Source: Methylovirgula sp.
GTDB taxonomy: Bacteria; Pseudomonadota; Alphaproteobacteria; Rhizobiales; Beijerinckiaceae
DNA: 8,443 nt
Direction: 5' to 3'
NCBI GenBank assembly: GCA_030038595.1
Contig: JASHSW010000252.1
Span: 1 to 8,443, forward strand
The notes under the pieces were generated by a model, which saw only the letters and a program-made list of their open reading frames with translations, ran no database searches and was not told the DNA's origin. Positions 1 through 6,930 of the stretch are shown here, piece by piece. Position 1 is the first letter of the stretch, and each line of letters begins with the position of its first letter. The translations under genes and the position numbers were made by a program.

Positions 1-297
1 AGCCTCGTCGCGCAACTGCGCAACGAAAATATCGCCGCCGAACTTTACCTCGGCGCCTCCGGCATGAACGCGCAGTTGAAATACGCCGACAAGCGCGGCG
101 CGGTCTGCGCCGTCATCCAAGGTTCGAACGAGCGCGCCAAAGGCGAAGTCGCGATCCGCGATCTCGTCGCTGGCGCCGAGCTTGCGACCGCCAAGGACCG
201 CGCCGATCATCTCGATCTGCGCACCCGCGCCCAATTCACCGTGCCGGAGGGCAATCTCGTCAAGGCCGTGCGCGAGGTTCTGGCGCGGCACAAGTGA
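1..297 (+). CDS. hisS: Histidyl-tRNA synthetase, C-terminal fragment (partial at left edge)
   Basis: The frame is open from base 1 and ends at TGA 295-297, giving the last 98 residues of a longer protein; the start lies outside the window. HisS is the cytoplasmic class II synthetase that charges tRNA-His. The visible part matches the C-terminal anticodon-binding domain: it has the alternating beta/alpha pattern with AAELYLGASGMNAQLKYADK near the start, a strand-forming AVCAVIQGSNE, then GEVAIRDLVAGAELA and a final VPEGNLVKAVREVLARHK. This arrangement is that of rhizobial HisS proteins as I remember them. An internal ATG at 64 also opens this frame, but it sits in the middle of the conserved domain and is not a real start. 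The gene ends one or two bases before a palindromic repeat and converges on the reductase gene downstream. The catalytic domain is not visible, so the call rests on the tail alone. Confidence 0.85.
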   Translation, partial: SLVAQLRNENIAAELYLGASGMNAQLKYADKRGAVCAVIQGSNERAKGEVAIRDLVAGAELATAKDRADHLDLRTRAQFTVPEGNLVKAVREVLARHK

Positions 298-298
298 T

Positions 299-340
299 CC
301 CCTCTCCCCGCTTGCGGGGAGAGGGTTAGGGTGAGGGGCC
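299..340 (+). repeat. Palindromic intergenic repeat, copy 1
   Basis: A perfect 12-base stem is formed by CCCTCTCCCCGC (300-311) and GCGGGGAGAGGG (314-325), followed by TTAGGGTGAGGGGC. This is the layout of the REP-like palindromic repeats scattered between genes in many rhizobial and related genomes (known from general experience, not searched here). It begins just after the hisS stop codon. There is no T-run after the stem, so it is not a standard intrinsic terminator, although a stem this strong could slow or stop transcription or protect the hisS mRNA 3' end. Confidence 0.75.
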
Positions 341-373
341 GGGGCATTGGCCACGTTGTTGCTAACCCCCAAG

Positions 374-420
374 CCCTCACCCCAGCCCTCTCCCCATTCG
401 TTTCGCTCCTGGGGAGAGGG
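374..420 (-). repeat. Palindromic intergenic repeat, copy 2 (inverted relative to copy 1)
   Basis: Read on the minus strand, this element has CCCTCTCCCC, a 15-base loop, GGGGAGAGGG, then CTGGGGTGAGGG. The 22 bases at 374-395 match the reverse complement of 316-337 at 20 positions, so the two copies belong to one family and face opposite ways. The stem here is 386-396 with 410-420, and its loop is longer and unrelated to that of copy 1. The element ends three bases before the stop codon of the reductase gene. Together the two copies occupy nearly all of the gap between the convergent genes. Confidence 0.7.
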
Positions 421-423
421 AGT

Positions 424-1653
424 CTACCGCGTCTTCACCAGCGCCTTCAGATCCGAAGCCGGATCGGCGACCAGTTCCGGCGTGATCGCAATCGACCCTT
501 GGAGCAGGCGGCGCGCCAGCATGTGGTCGCCGGTCTTGTTGACGCTCTCGACACCGGTGAGCTTGCCGGCGCGAAATCCGAACAGCGAATAGGCGCGCGC
601 CTCGTAGGAGCCACGCAGCACGATCCGATCGCTCTCGTCGAGAAACCCGGCGATCTGCAATTTCAGGTCGCCCTGATCGCTCCAGAACCACGGCACGTGA
701 TCGTAGCGCGCCGGTTTGCCGGCGATGAGCTTGGCGAGCGTGCGTGCCTGGTCGGTCGCGTTCTGCACCGATTCCAAGCGCAGCTCGGCGCCATGATGCG
801 TGTTGTAGTGGTAGACCGTGTCGCCGATCGCAAAGATATTTTCATCGTTCGTCGCGAGCCGCTCGTTGACTTTGATGCCGTTCGGCGCATCGAGACCGGC
901 GGCGCGGGCGAGTTCGTCGCTGGGCCTGAGCCCGATGCCGACGAGGATCATATCGGCCGGCAGTACGCGGCCGTCGGAAGCAAGAACTTCCGCGACTTTT
1001 CCGTTGCTGCCTTTGATCTTCGTAATGCTCGCGCCGAAATTGAGCTTGACGCCGAATTTCCGATGCGCGGCGGCGAAGAAGGCGGATGTCTGGGCCGTGA
1101 CGGAGCGCGCCATCGGCCGATCGGCAAGCTCGAACACTTCGACGTTGCGGCCTTGCGCGGCGGCGGTCGCCGCGAATTCGAGGCCGATGAAGCCTGCGCC
1201 GATCACGACGATATCTTGCGAAGCTTCGAGTTTTTCGCGCAGCACGCGCGCCTCGGCGAGCGTGCGCAGCGAAAGAACGCCATCGAGTGTTGCTCCTTCG
1301 ATCGGCAGCGTGCGTTGCATGCCGCCCGTCGCCAGCACCAGTTTGGAATATTCGAGCTTCGTGCCCGAGGCGAGACGAAGGCGGCGGCGCGAGCGATCGA
1401 TCTCGACGGCGCGCTCGCCGAGCGCGAGATCGATCTTGTTCTGCGGATAAAAACCGGGGCCGCGCAGCAGAACGCCGTCCTCCGGCGTGGCGCGTTTCAG
1501 GAATGCTTTGGAGAGCGGCGGGCGCTGATACGGAAGATCCTTCTCGTCGCCGATGAGGACGATCTGCTCGGCAAATCCCTCCTCGCGCAGCGAGGCGGCA
1601 AGCTGCACGCCGCCGTGCCCGGCGCCGACGATGACAATCCGATCCGAATCCAT
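424..1653 (-). CDS. FAD-dependent NAD(P)H reductase of the ferredoxin-reductase (putidaredoxin/rhodocoxin reductase) type
   Basis: This 409-residue flavoprotein of the pyridine nucleotide-disulphide oxidoreductase superfamily would pass electrons from NAD(P)H through FAD to a small electron carrier, typically a [2Fe-2S] ferredoxin. Visible motifs are the FAD-binding GAGHGG (residues 10-15), RPPLSK (44-49), LATGG (107-111), a second Rossmann motif GAGFIGLEFA (152-161), IFAIGD (273-278) with the second FAD contact, and RLESVQNATDQA (292-303) leading into a Reductase_C-like tail with PWFWSDQ (321-327). Glu175 at the end of the second strand of the NAD fold suggests NADH preference (inference). 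The protein has no cysteine at all, so it is not a disulphide reductase. ATG 1653 is preferred over TTG 1671 because AAGGA lies seven bases upstream of it. It follows prmA by 24 bases and is probably cotranscribed. No ferredoxin or P450 gene is in view, so its partner is unknown. Confidence 0.88.
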   Translation of the reverse strand: MDSDRIVIVGAGHGGVQLAASLREEGFAEQIVLIGDEKDLPYQRPPLSKAFLKRATPEDGVLLRGPGFYPQNKIDLALGERAVEIDRSRRRLRLASGTKLEYSKLVLATGGMQRTLPIEGATLDGVLSLRTLAEARVLREKLEASQDIVVIGAGFIGLEFAATAAAQGRNVEVFELADRPMARSVTAQTSAFFAAAHRKFGVKLNFGASITKIKGSNGKVAEVLASDGRVLPADMILVGIGLRPSDELARAAGLDAPNGIKVNERLATNDENIFAIGDTVYHYNTHHGAELRLESVQNATDQARTLAKLIAGKPARYDHVPWFWSDQGDLKLQIAGFLDESDRIVLRGSYEARAYSLFGFRAGKLTGVESVNKTGDHMLARRLLQGSIAITPELVADPASDLKALVKTR

Positions 1654-1660
1654 GCCGCGG

Positions 1661-1665
1661 TCCTT
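1661..1665 (-). promoter_or_regulatory. Ribosome binding site fixing the reductase start
   Basis: On the minus strand AAGGA is followed by seven bases and then ATG (1653-1651). The site lies inside the reading frame that would begin at TTG 1671, so it argues for initiation at the internal ATG and makes the reductase six residues shorter than the longest open frame. Confidence 0.6.
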
Positions 1666-1677
1666 ATGCAACGAACC

Positions 1678-2661
1678 TCAAAGCAGAAGCGGAGAGATTG
1701 CGCAATCTTGGCGCGCCGCCGCGCCGCATGGGCGCGGCAAGTGGGGAGAGGCGAGCCGCGCGCTTGAACGCCGCAGCAAAAGCGTCGTCCAGCCGTCGAG
1801 TTCGAGGCGCCGCACAAGATGGATCTTTTGCGCGCCGTAGGCACCCACTACGCCCGGAACGTCGCGCCGCAAAAGTCCGGAAAGAATGATTTCGCCGCCC
1901 GGCGCCAGAACTTGGCGAAGCGCGGGGGCGAGCTTGCGCAGCGGCGCGGCGAAAATATTGGCGAGGACGAGATCGTAGGGCGCGCCACTCTGCAGCGCAG
2001 GATGCGCGACGCCGCGCGCCACGACCGGCCGCACAACCGCTGCGACGCGATTGCGCTTCGCGTTGGCATCGGCGGTGGCGACCGCGGTAGAATCGACATC
2101 GCCGGCCCGCACCGCCACGCGGAACATTCGTGCCGCCGCGATTGCCAATACCCCGGTTCCGGTGCCGACGTCGAGAATGGCGCGCGGGCGCCGCCGTTTG
2201 GCGAGTTCGTCGAGGAAAGACAGGCACCCGCGCGTCGATCCGTGATGCCCCGTGCCAAAAGCCAGCGACGCTTCAATCTCGATGCCGATCTCCTGCGTCC
2301 CGACAGCATCGCAGTCGTGCTCGCCGTGAATGCAAAAGCGCCCGACGCGCACCGGTGCAAGTCCGGCAAGCGAATGCGTCACCCAATCACGCGATTGGAC
2401 GCAGCCGAACGAAGCCGCCTGCGCGGCCTGCGCGTCGGCAACGGTCGCGATCAGCGCGCGCACCCGCGCTTCATCCGGCGCCGCGCCGAAATAAGCCTCG
2501 ACATCCCAGGATTCCGTACCCCTTCCCTCGAACGCCGCCGCGGCCGTCTCGGCCGGATCGAAACTCTCCACAATGGCGTCGACGATGCGCAGTGCCGCCG
2601 CCGACTCGCAGGTAACGCGCATGAGGAATGCGGCATTGTTCGGCGGCAGACCTTCGAGCAT
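1678..2661 (-). CDS. prmA: Ribosomal protein L11 methyltransferase
   Basis: PrmA is a cytoplasmic SAM-dependent enzyme that trimethylates ribosomal protein L11. The 327-residue product has an N-terminal substrate-recognition region (about 1-110), the family signature LAFGTGHH (133-140), the SAM-binding loop LDVGTGTGVLAIAAA (163-177), an acidic strand end AGDVD (186-190), the catalytic-region motif LANIFAAPL (233-241) and the usual closing strand WTTLLLRR (291-298). About 29 residues follow that closing strand, rich in Arg, Ala and Ser, whereas family members I recall stop near there. ATG 2661 gives the usual MLEGLPPN start seen in rhizobial PrmA; an in-frame GTG at 2676 would add five residues, and neither start has a clear Shine-Dalgarno sequence. 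The gene is divergent from the chemoreceptor gene and is followed closely by the reductase gene. The family call is firm; the exact start is less so. Confidence 0.93.
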   Translation of the reverse strand: MLEGLPPNNAAFLMRVTCESAAALRIVDAIVESFDPAETAAAAFEGRGTESWDVEAYFGAAPDEARVRALIATVADAQAAQAASFGCVQSRDWVTHSLAGLAPVRVGRFCIHGEHDCDAVGTQEIGIEIEASLAFGTGHHGSTRGCLSFLDELAKRRRPRAILDVGTGTGVLAIAAARMFRVAVRAGDVDSTAVATADANAKRNRVAAVVRPVVARGVAHPALQSGAPYDLVLANIFAAPLRKLAPALRQVLAPGGEIILSGLLRRDVPGVVGAYGAQKIHLVRRLELDGWTTLLLRRSSARLASPHLPRPCGAAARQDCAISPLLL

Positions 2662-2697
2662 GGCGGCCGGTAGCACGCCGAGCGGGGAACGGCAATC

Positions 2698-2772
2698 AAG
2701 GTCTGAAGACCGCCGCGACTTCGTCGGCGCCCCGCGCGGTTACGAATATTTGACCTTGTCGGGGATAAGGTC
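2698..2772. promoter_or_regulatory. Three AAGGTC hexamers in the prmA/chemoreceptor divergent region
   Basis: The hexamer AAGGTC occurs at 2698-2703 (+), 2752-2757 (as GACCTT) and 2767-2772 (+). The last two form a perfect 6-base inverted repeat with a 9-base spacer, and the first lies in another small palindrome, GGTCTGAAGACC (2700-2711). This could be an operator or a hairpin; no known regulator is assigned. A TTGACC at 2750-2755 resembles a -35 box for the plus strand but has no good -10 box at the usual spacing. Two TTAAC motifs follow within about 2784-2801. The whole 192-base gap between the divergent starts (2662-2853) must hold both promoters, but I cannot place either confidently. 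Confidence 0.3.
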
Positions 2773-2853
2773 GGGCAAACCGGATTAACTGGCTTAACGT
2801 TTGGTTTACCGACCGGGCGCGCATCGGGCCGGCAACGATAAACGGGAGGGCTG

Positions 2854-4230
2854 ATGTTCCAACTGGTCCGGCGGAACCCGGCGGCCGCGCCGAGCGTGGC
2901 CAAAGAGGACGTCGAAAGCCCTTTCGTCGAAGCCGTCGAGGCGTTCGCGACTACAGGCTCCGCCACGGCAATTCCCGTTGGGCGCTTTGGGCGGGCGCTG
3001 GCGAAACTGACGCGATTGGTCGAAACACGCATTCTCGAGGACACCGCGCTCGTTGCGACGCTTTCCGCCGAGGCGTCCGAGACCGCCGTCAACGTCACTT
3101 GGATCTCACACGACATCCACGAGATGGCGGATTCCGCAAAGGCGATCTCCGGTGCCGTCGAAGAACTGGCGATCTCGATCAACGCGCTGGCCGAGAATTC
3201 CGTGATAAGCGCCGAAGGCGCCGATCACACCCGTCACACGCTAGAAAATTGCGTTGCGGACGGGCGCACCGCGACCGGCGCTATGACGGTGATCGACAGC
3301 CGCGTGAGCTATATCGGCGACCGGCTGGCGGTACTCGAATCGACGGCGGATCAGATCCGCGGCATGGCCGGGGCGATCGAAGCGATCGCCCGGCAGACCA
3401 ATCTCTTGGCGCTCAATGCAACGATCGAAGCGGCGCGCGCCGGCGAAATGGGCCGCGGCTTCGCCGTGGTGGCGGGCGAAGTTAAAGCCCTGTCCAACCA
3501 AACGGGCCGGGTCACGGAGGAGATTCGCAATAGGCTCGGCACGTTGGCGAGCGAAATGGCCGAGATCAAGAGTGCCGTGGCCGACAGCCACAGGGCCGTC
3601 GGCGACGGCAGCGGCATCGTCAACCAAGTGGTCGAGCGCGTCGTATCGACGGGCGATGCGATGGCCGAAGTCGCGCAGCGTGCCCGCCATCTTGCCGATC
3701 TGCTCGAAAACCAACGTGCCGCGACTTCGGAAATCGCCGGGAGCACGGCGAAGATCGCCGCAAAGATCGGCAAGACCGAAACCGAGATCGGCGCGATCAA
3801 CAGCCGCCTCATCGGCTGCGAGCGGCTCGCCGAAACATCTTGGGAGGAGGAGAAGCGCGACCAACGTGGCACTGACATTGCCCGCCTGCCGGCCGAAGCG
3901 GCAATTCTCAAGCGCCAGCTCGCTGCGATGCTCATTGGCGCGATGCGCCCGGCAAAGGTGACGGATGCACTCGATTGCCAGCGGCTTGCGGCGTGCCTAG
4001 CACGCTATCCGGAACTGCGGCAAAGAGAAGGGGATCTGGTGGGCATGCTGGAGCGAGCCGCTAGGAAGGCGCAAGAGCAAGCCCAGCAGGTCGTCGCTTG
4101 CGTCGAGGCGAAACGCTGGGGCGCAGCTACCGACGCCTACGAGCTCTGCGAGATGGCGCTCGCCGATATCGCCGACGCCGTGCGCCGGATTCTGAAGAAG
4201 CTCAAGGACGCGCCGAGCACGGCGAGCTGA
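2854..4230 (+). CDS. Cytoplasmic methyl-accepting chemotaxis-type signalling protein
   Basis: The 458-residue product carries a chemoreceptor signalling domain that would act on the CheA/CheW kinase complex. The hairpin tip is at about 172-217 and includes [20 protein letters not shown] followed by [11 protein letters not shown], close to the universal MCP consensus. Long heptad-like helices flank it (about 60-170 and 218-330). A possible methylation segment is [12 protein letters not shown] (97-108). There is no signal peptide or hydrophobic membrane segment, so it should be soluble, and no PAS, GAF, globin or HAMP domain is recognisable. The C-terminal 345-450 looks like a separate helical unit with cysteines 375, 381, 416 and 432; it lacks the histidines expected of a zinc-binding CZB domain. 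ATG 2854 is supported by GGGAGGG at 2844-2850. No che genes are nearby, so it is an orphan locus. The MCP call is firm; its stimulus and its role (taxis or another output) are unknown. Confidence 0.9.
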   Translation: MFQLVRRNPAAAPSVAKEDVESPFVEAVEAFATTGSATAIPVGRFGRALAKLTRLVETRILEDTALVATLSAEASETAVNVTWISHDIHEMADSAKAISGAVEELAISINALAENSVISAEGADHTRHTLENCVADGRTATGAMTVIDSRVSYIGDRLAVLESTADQIRGMAGAIEAIARQTNLLALNATIEAARAGEMGRGFAVVAGEVKALSNQTGRVTEEIRNRLGTLASEMAEIKSAVADSHRAVGDGSGIVNQVVERVVSTGDAMAEVAQRARHLADLLENQRAATSEIAGSTAKIAAKIGKTETEIGAINSRLIGCERLAETSWEEEKRDQRGTDIARLPAEAAILKRQLAAMLIGAMRPAKVTDALDCQRLAACLARYPELRQREGDLVGMLERAARKAQEQAQQVVACVEAKRWGAATDAYELCEMALADIADAVRRILKKLKDAPSTAS

Positions 4231-4326
4231 GTCTTCACCCTCGCTTGCTCCTGGCGTCATTTTCCCGGCCTGAGCAGAGCGCAGAGCCGGCGGGGGAAGC
4301 GCAAGGACCGTCGGGCGAGATCGCCG

Positions 4327-4352
4327 AACGTCTCTTCACGTTGAAGAGCGTT
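4327..4352 (+). terminator. Hairpin between convergent chemoreceptor and uvrD genes, possible terminator
   Basis: AACG (4327-4330) and CTCTTCA (4332-4338) pair with TGAAGAG (4342-4348) and CGTT (4349-4352) around a three-base loop, with one bulged T at 4331. It sits in the 151-base gap between two convergent stop codons, which is the right place for a terminator. No uninterrupted T-run follows on either strand (CTGTCAATTCTGC on the plus strand), so efficiency as an intrinsic terminator is doubtful. I see nothing else in this gap. Confidence 0.4.
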
Positions 4353-4381
4353 CTGTCAATTCTGCAATTCTCACCGCCATA

Positions 4382-6802
4382 TCAACCCGCCTGCACGAAA
4401 CTCTCCAACACCATCTTGCGGCCGGCCTTGTCGAAATCGACGGTCAGCTTATTGCCGTCGACCGCCGCCACCGTGCCGGGGCCGAATTTGATGTGAAACA
4501 CCCGCGCGCCTTTCGCGAAGGAGGAGCTCACCGAAGATTTGGCGACCAACTCGCCTTCGATCAGCATCGGGCCGCGCCGTGATGCGCTGTCGCGCCAGCC
4601 GGCGCCCTTTGCACCCTGTGTCTCGCGTTCCGCCTCGCTGCGCCGCTGGGCGCGTTGCCAGCCCGGCGTCGCGTAGGAAGAGCGATAGGTGTCCATATTG
4701 GCGAAGCGCGACTGCGCGTAATTGCCGTAGGCGTTGCTGGACGCGGTGTCGATCACCTCGACATGTGCGGACGGCAGTTCGTCGAGAAAGCGCGACGGCA
4801 GCGTCGTCTGCCAAAGTCCGTGGATGCGCCGGTTGGTGGCAAAATAGATCTTGGCGCGCCGCTTGGCGCGGGTAAGCCCGACGTAGGCGAGCCGCCTTTC
4901 CTCTTCGAGCCCGGCGCGTCCGGACTCGTCGAGCGAACGCTGGTGGGGAAACAACCCTTCTTCCCATCCCGGCAGGAACACGGTATCGAATTCGAGCCCT
5001 TTGGCGGCATGCAGCGTCATGATCGAGACACGCTCTTCCGAATCCTGATTGTCGGCGTCCATGACGAGTGCAACGTGTTCGAGGAAGCCAGCAAGGTTGG
5101 GAAATTCCTCCATGGCGCTGACGAGTTCTTTCAAGTTCTCGAGCCGCCCCGCCGCATCCGCCGTGCGGTCCTTGCGCCACATGTCGGTATAGCCGGATTC
5201 CTCCAGGATGATCTCGGCAAGCTCGCCCTGCGGCTTTTCTTCGATCAGGCCCGACCAACGCGAAAAGGCGGCGAGCAGATCGCGCAGCACCTGTCGCTGT
5301 TTGGGTTTCAATTCCTCGGTCTCGACCATGCTGCGCGCCGACTGCATCAGGCTGATGTGCTGGCGGCGCGCATGATCGTGGAGAAGCTGCAGGGTAGCGT
5401 CTCCCAACCCGCGCTTCGGCACGTTGTAGATCCGTTCGAAGGCGAGATCGTCGTCGGGCTGCGCGACGGCCCGCAGATAGGCGAGCGCGTCGCGGATTTC
5501 GGCGCGCTCGTAGAAACGCGGTCCACCGATGACCCGATACGGCAGGCCCAAGGTAATAAACCGCTCTTCGAATTCGCGCATCTGAAACGAGGCGCGTACC
5601 AGGATGGCGACTTCTTCGAGCTTTTCACCTTTGCGCTGCAGAGATTCGATCTCCTCGCCGATGACGCGCGCCTCTTCTTCCGAATCCCACACGCCGGCGA
5701 CGGTCGGCTTCTCGCCGGCCTCGCCGTCCGTGAACAACGTCTTGCCGAGTCGGCTCTCGTTATGCGCGATGAGCCCCGCCGCGACGTCGAGAATGTGGCC
5801 GGTCGAACGATAGTTGTGTTCCAGGCGGATCACTCGCGCGCCGGGGAAATCCGTCTCGAACCGCAGGATGTTGTCGACATCCGCCCCGCGCCAGCCATAG
5901 ATCGACTGATCGTCGTCGCCCACGCAGCAAATGTTGCCGCCGCGTTGCGCCAACAGTTTCAGCCATAGATATTGGACCGTGTTGGTATCCTGATATTCAT
6001 CCACCAGCATGTAGCGGAACCGATCCTGGTACTGTTTCAGGATGTCGGGATTTTCGCGAAAGAGCCGCAAACACTCGAGCAGCAGATCGCCGAAATCGGC
6101 GGCGTTCAAAACCTTCAGCCGCTCCTGGTAGAGCTTGTAGAGCTTCGCCCCTTTACCCTCGGCGAAAGCGGCGGCTTCGCCAGCCGGCACATGGTCGGGA
6201 TCAAGACCGCGATTCTTCCAGAGATCGATGTGATAGGCGAGAGCGCGGGCCGGCCAGCGCTTGTCATCGATGTTCTCGGCGGCCACGACCTGTTTCAGCA
6301 GCCGGATCTGGTCATCGGCATCGATGATGGTGAAGGAGGACTTCAGCCCGACGAGTTCGGCGTGACGGCGCAGAATCTTGGTCGAGATCGCATGGAACGT
6401 GCCGAGCCAGGGCATGCCCTCGGGGACGATTCCGGTGAGCAGGCCGACCCGCTCCTTCATCTCGCGCGCCGCCTTGTTGGTGAAGGTCACCGCGAGAATC
6501 TGGCCGGGGAAGGCCCGGCCGGTCGCCAGAATATGGGCGATCCGCGTGGTAAGCACGCGCGTTTTGCCGGTGCCGGCGCCGGACAGGACGAGGACCGGGC
6601 CGTCGAGCGCTTCGATCGCGGCGCGCTGCTGCGCATTGAGCCCGTCGAGATAGCGCCCGACGCCACGCGCCCGCGCCGCAATCCCGTCCGGCCGCAACGC
6701 CGGCGCTTCGAGGCCGAAGCCCGGATCTTCAAAACCGCTCAACTTCTCGGGCCTCCGCAGAACGAAAGACGAATCACTAGACCAATGTGGGGTCTTTGCC
6801 AT
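4382..6802 (-). CDS. uvrD: ATP-dependent DNA helicase II (UvrD/PcrA family)
   Basis: This 3'-5' superfamily 1A helicase unwinds DNA in nucleotide excision and mismatch repair and dislodges stalled complexes. All motifs are present in the 806-residue product: Q motif LNAQQRAAIE (55-64), Walker A SGAGTGKT (74-81), Ia TFTNKAAREM (106-115), II LVDEYQDTN (266-274), III VGDDDQSIYGWRGA (294-307), IV RLEHNYRST (326-334), V TLHAAKGLEFD (596-606) and VI EERRLAYVGLTRAK (634-647). The extreme C-terminus (about 766-803, starting ARVFHIKFGPGTV) is the Tudor-like domain that binds RNA polymerase or UvrB in PcrA/UvrD. A low-complexity basic linker (about 700-745) precedes it. ATG 6802 is chosen over TTG 6844, but it has only AGGGG directly abutting it, so a later start such as TTG 6742, which has GGAGG upstream, is possible; everything before residue 50 is outside the conserved fold. 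It is converged on by the chemoreceptor gene and is divergent from the oxidoreductase gene. Confidence 0.95.
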   Translation of the reverse strand: MAKTPHWSSDSSFVLRRPEKLSGFEDPGFGLEAPALRPDGIAARARGVGRYLDGLNAQQRAAIEALDGPVLVLSGAGTGKTRVLTTRIAHILATGRAFPGQILAVTFTNKAAREMKERVGLLTGIVPEGMPWLGTFHAISTKILRRHAELVGLKSSFTIIDADDQIRLLKQVVAAENIDDKRWPARALAYHIDLWKNRGLDPDHVPAGEAAAFAEGKGAKLYKLYQERLKVLNAADFGDLLLECLRLFRENPDILKQYQDRFRYMLVDEYQDTNTVQYLWLKLLAQRGGNICCVGDDDQSIYGWRGADVDNILRFETDFPGARVIRLEHNYRSTGHILDVAAGLIAHNESRLGKTLFTDGEAGEKPTVAGVWDSEEEARVIGEEIESLQRKGEKLEEVAILVRASFQMREFEERFITLGLPYRVIGGPRFYERAEIRDALAYLRAVAQPDDDLAFERIYNVPKRGLGDATLQLLHDHARRQHISLMQSARSMVETEELKPKQRQVLRDLLAAFSRWSGLIEEKPQGELAEIILEESGYTDMWRKDRTADAAGRLENLKELVSAMEEFPNLAGFLEHVALVMDADNQDSEERVSIMTLHAAKGLEFDTVFLPGWEEGLFPHQRSLDESGRAGLEEERRLAYVGLTRAKRRAKIYFATNRRIHGLWQTTLPSRFLDELPSAHVEVIDTASSNAYGNYAQSRFANMDTYRSSYATPGWQRAQRRSEAERETQGAKGAGWRDSASRRGPMLIEGELVAKSSVSSSFAKGARVFHIKFGPGTVAAVDGNKLTVDFDKAGRKMVLESFVQAG

Positions 6803-6906
6803 CCCCTGTCGACTCGAAGCGGGCCCGCAGCGCCCTAGATTCAAGGGCCGTCGCCGCGATCGCTGATTGATCCCGCGAACGCAGTTATGCAGCGAACCAG
6901 CATTTT

Positions 6907-6923
6907 CCTATTCGCATAGGGAG
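6907..6923 (+). promoter_or_regulatory. Ribosome binding site overlapped by a small hairpin
   Basis: The Shine-Dalgarno AGGGAG (6918-6923) lies seven bases before ATG 6931. The 5-base perfect inverted repeat CCTAT (6907-6911) and ATAGG (6916-6920), with loop TCGC, covers its first half, so folding could partly mask the ribosome site. No known riboswitch or thermometer class is recognised. The rest of the gap back to the uvrD start (6803-6906) must hold two divergent promoters, but no convincing -35/-10 pair is visible. Confidence 0.35.
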
Positions 6924-6930
6924 TAATCCA

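Noticed and set aside
331..1767. A 478-codon open frame on the plus strand opposite the reductase and prmA 3' end
   Set aside because: It runs antisense to genes with clear family motifs, begins inside the palindromic repeat, has no recognisable domain and a composition typical of mirror frames in GC-rich DNA.
1819..2673. A 284-codon plus-strand open frame opposite prmA
   Set aside because: Its content is Arg/Ala/Gly-rich with no motif, and the opposite strand encodes a convincing PrmA.
4107..4200. C-terminal region of the chemoreceptor as a CZB zinc-binding domain
   Set aside because: Cysteines and a tryptophan are present, but the histidine ligands that define CZB are missing.
4265..4292. 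CCGGC...GCCGG inverted repeat after the chemoreceptor stop as a terminator
   Set aside because: The stem is five pairs with a long loop; the nearby T-run precedes the stem on the plus strand, the wrong side for an intrinsic terminator.
4655..5968. A 437-codon plus-strand open frame opposite uvrD
   Set aside because: It overlaps a region with all helicase motifs in the other strand and has no ribosome site or recognisable domain; it is a mirror frame of the codon bias.
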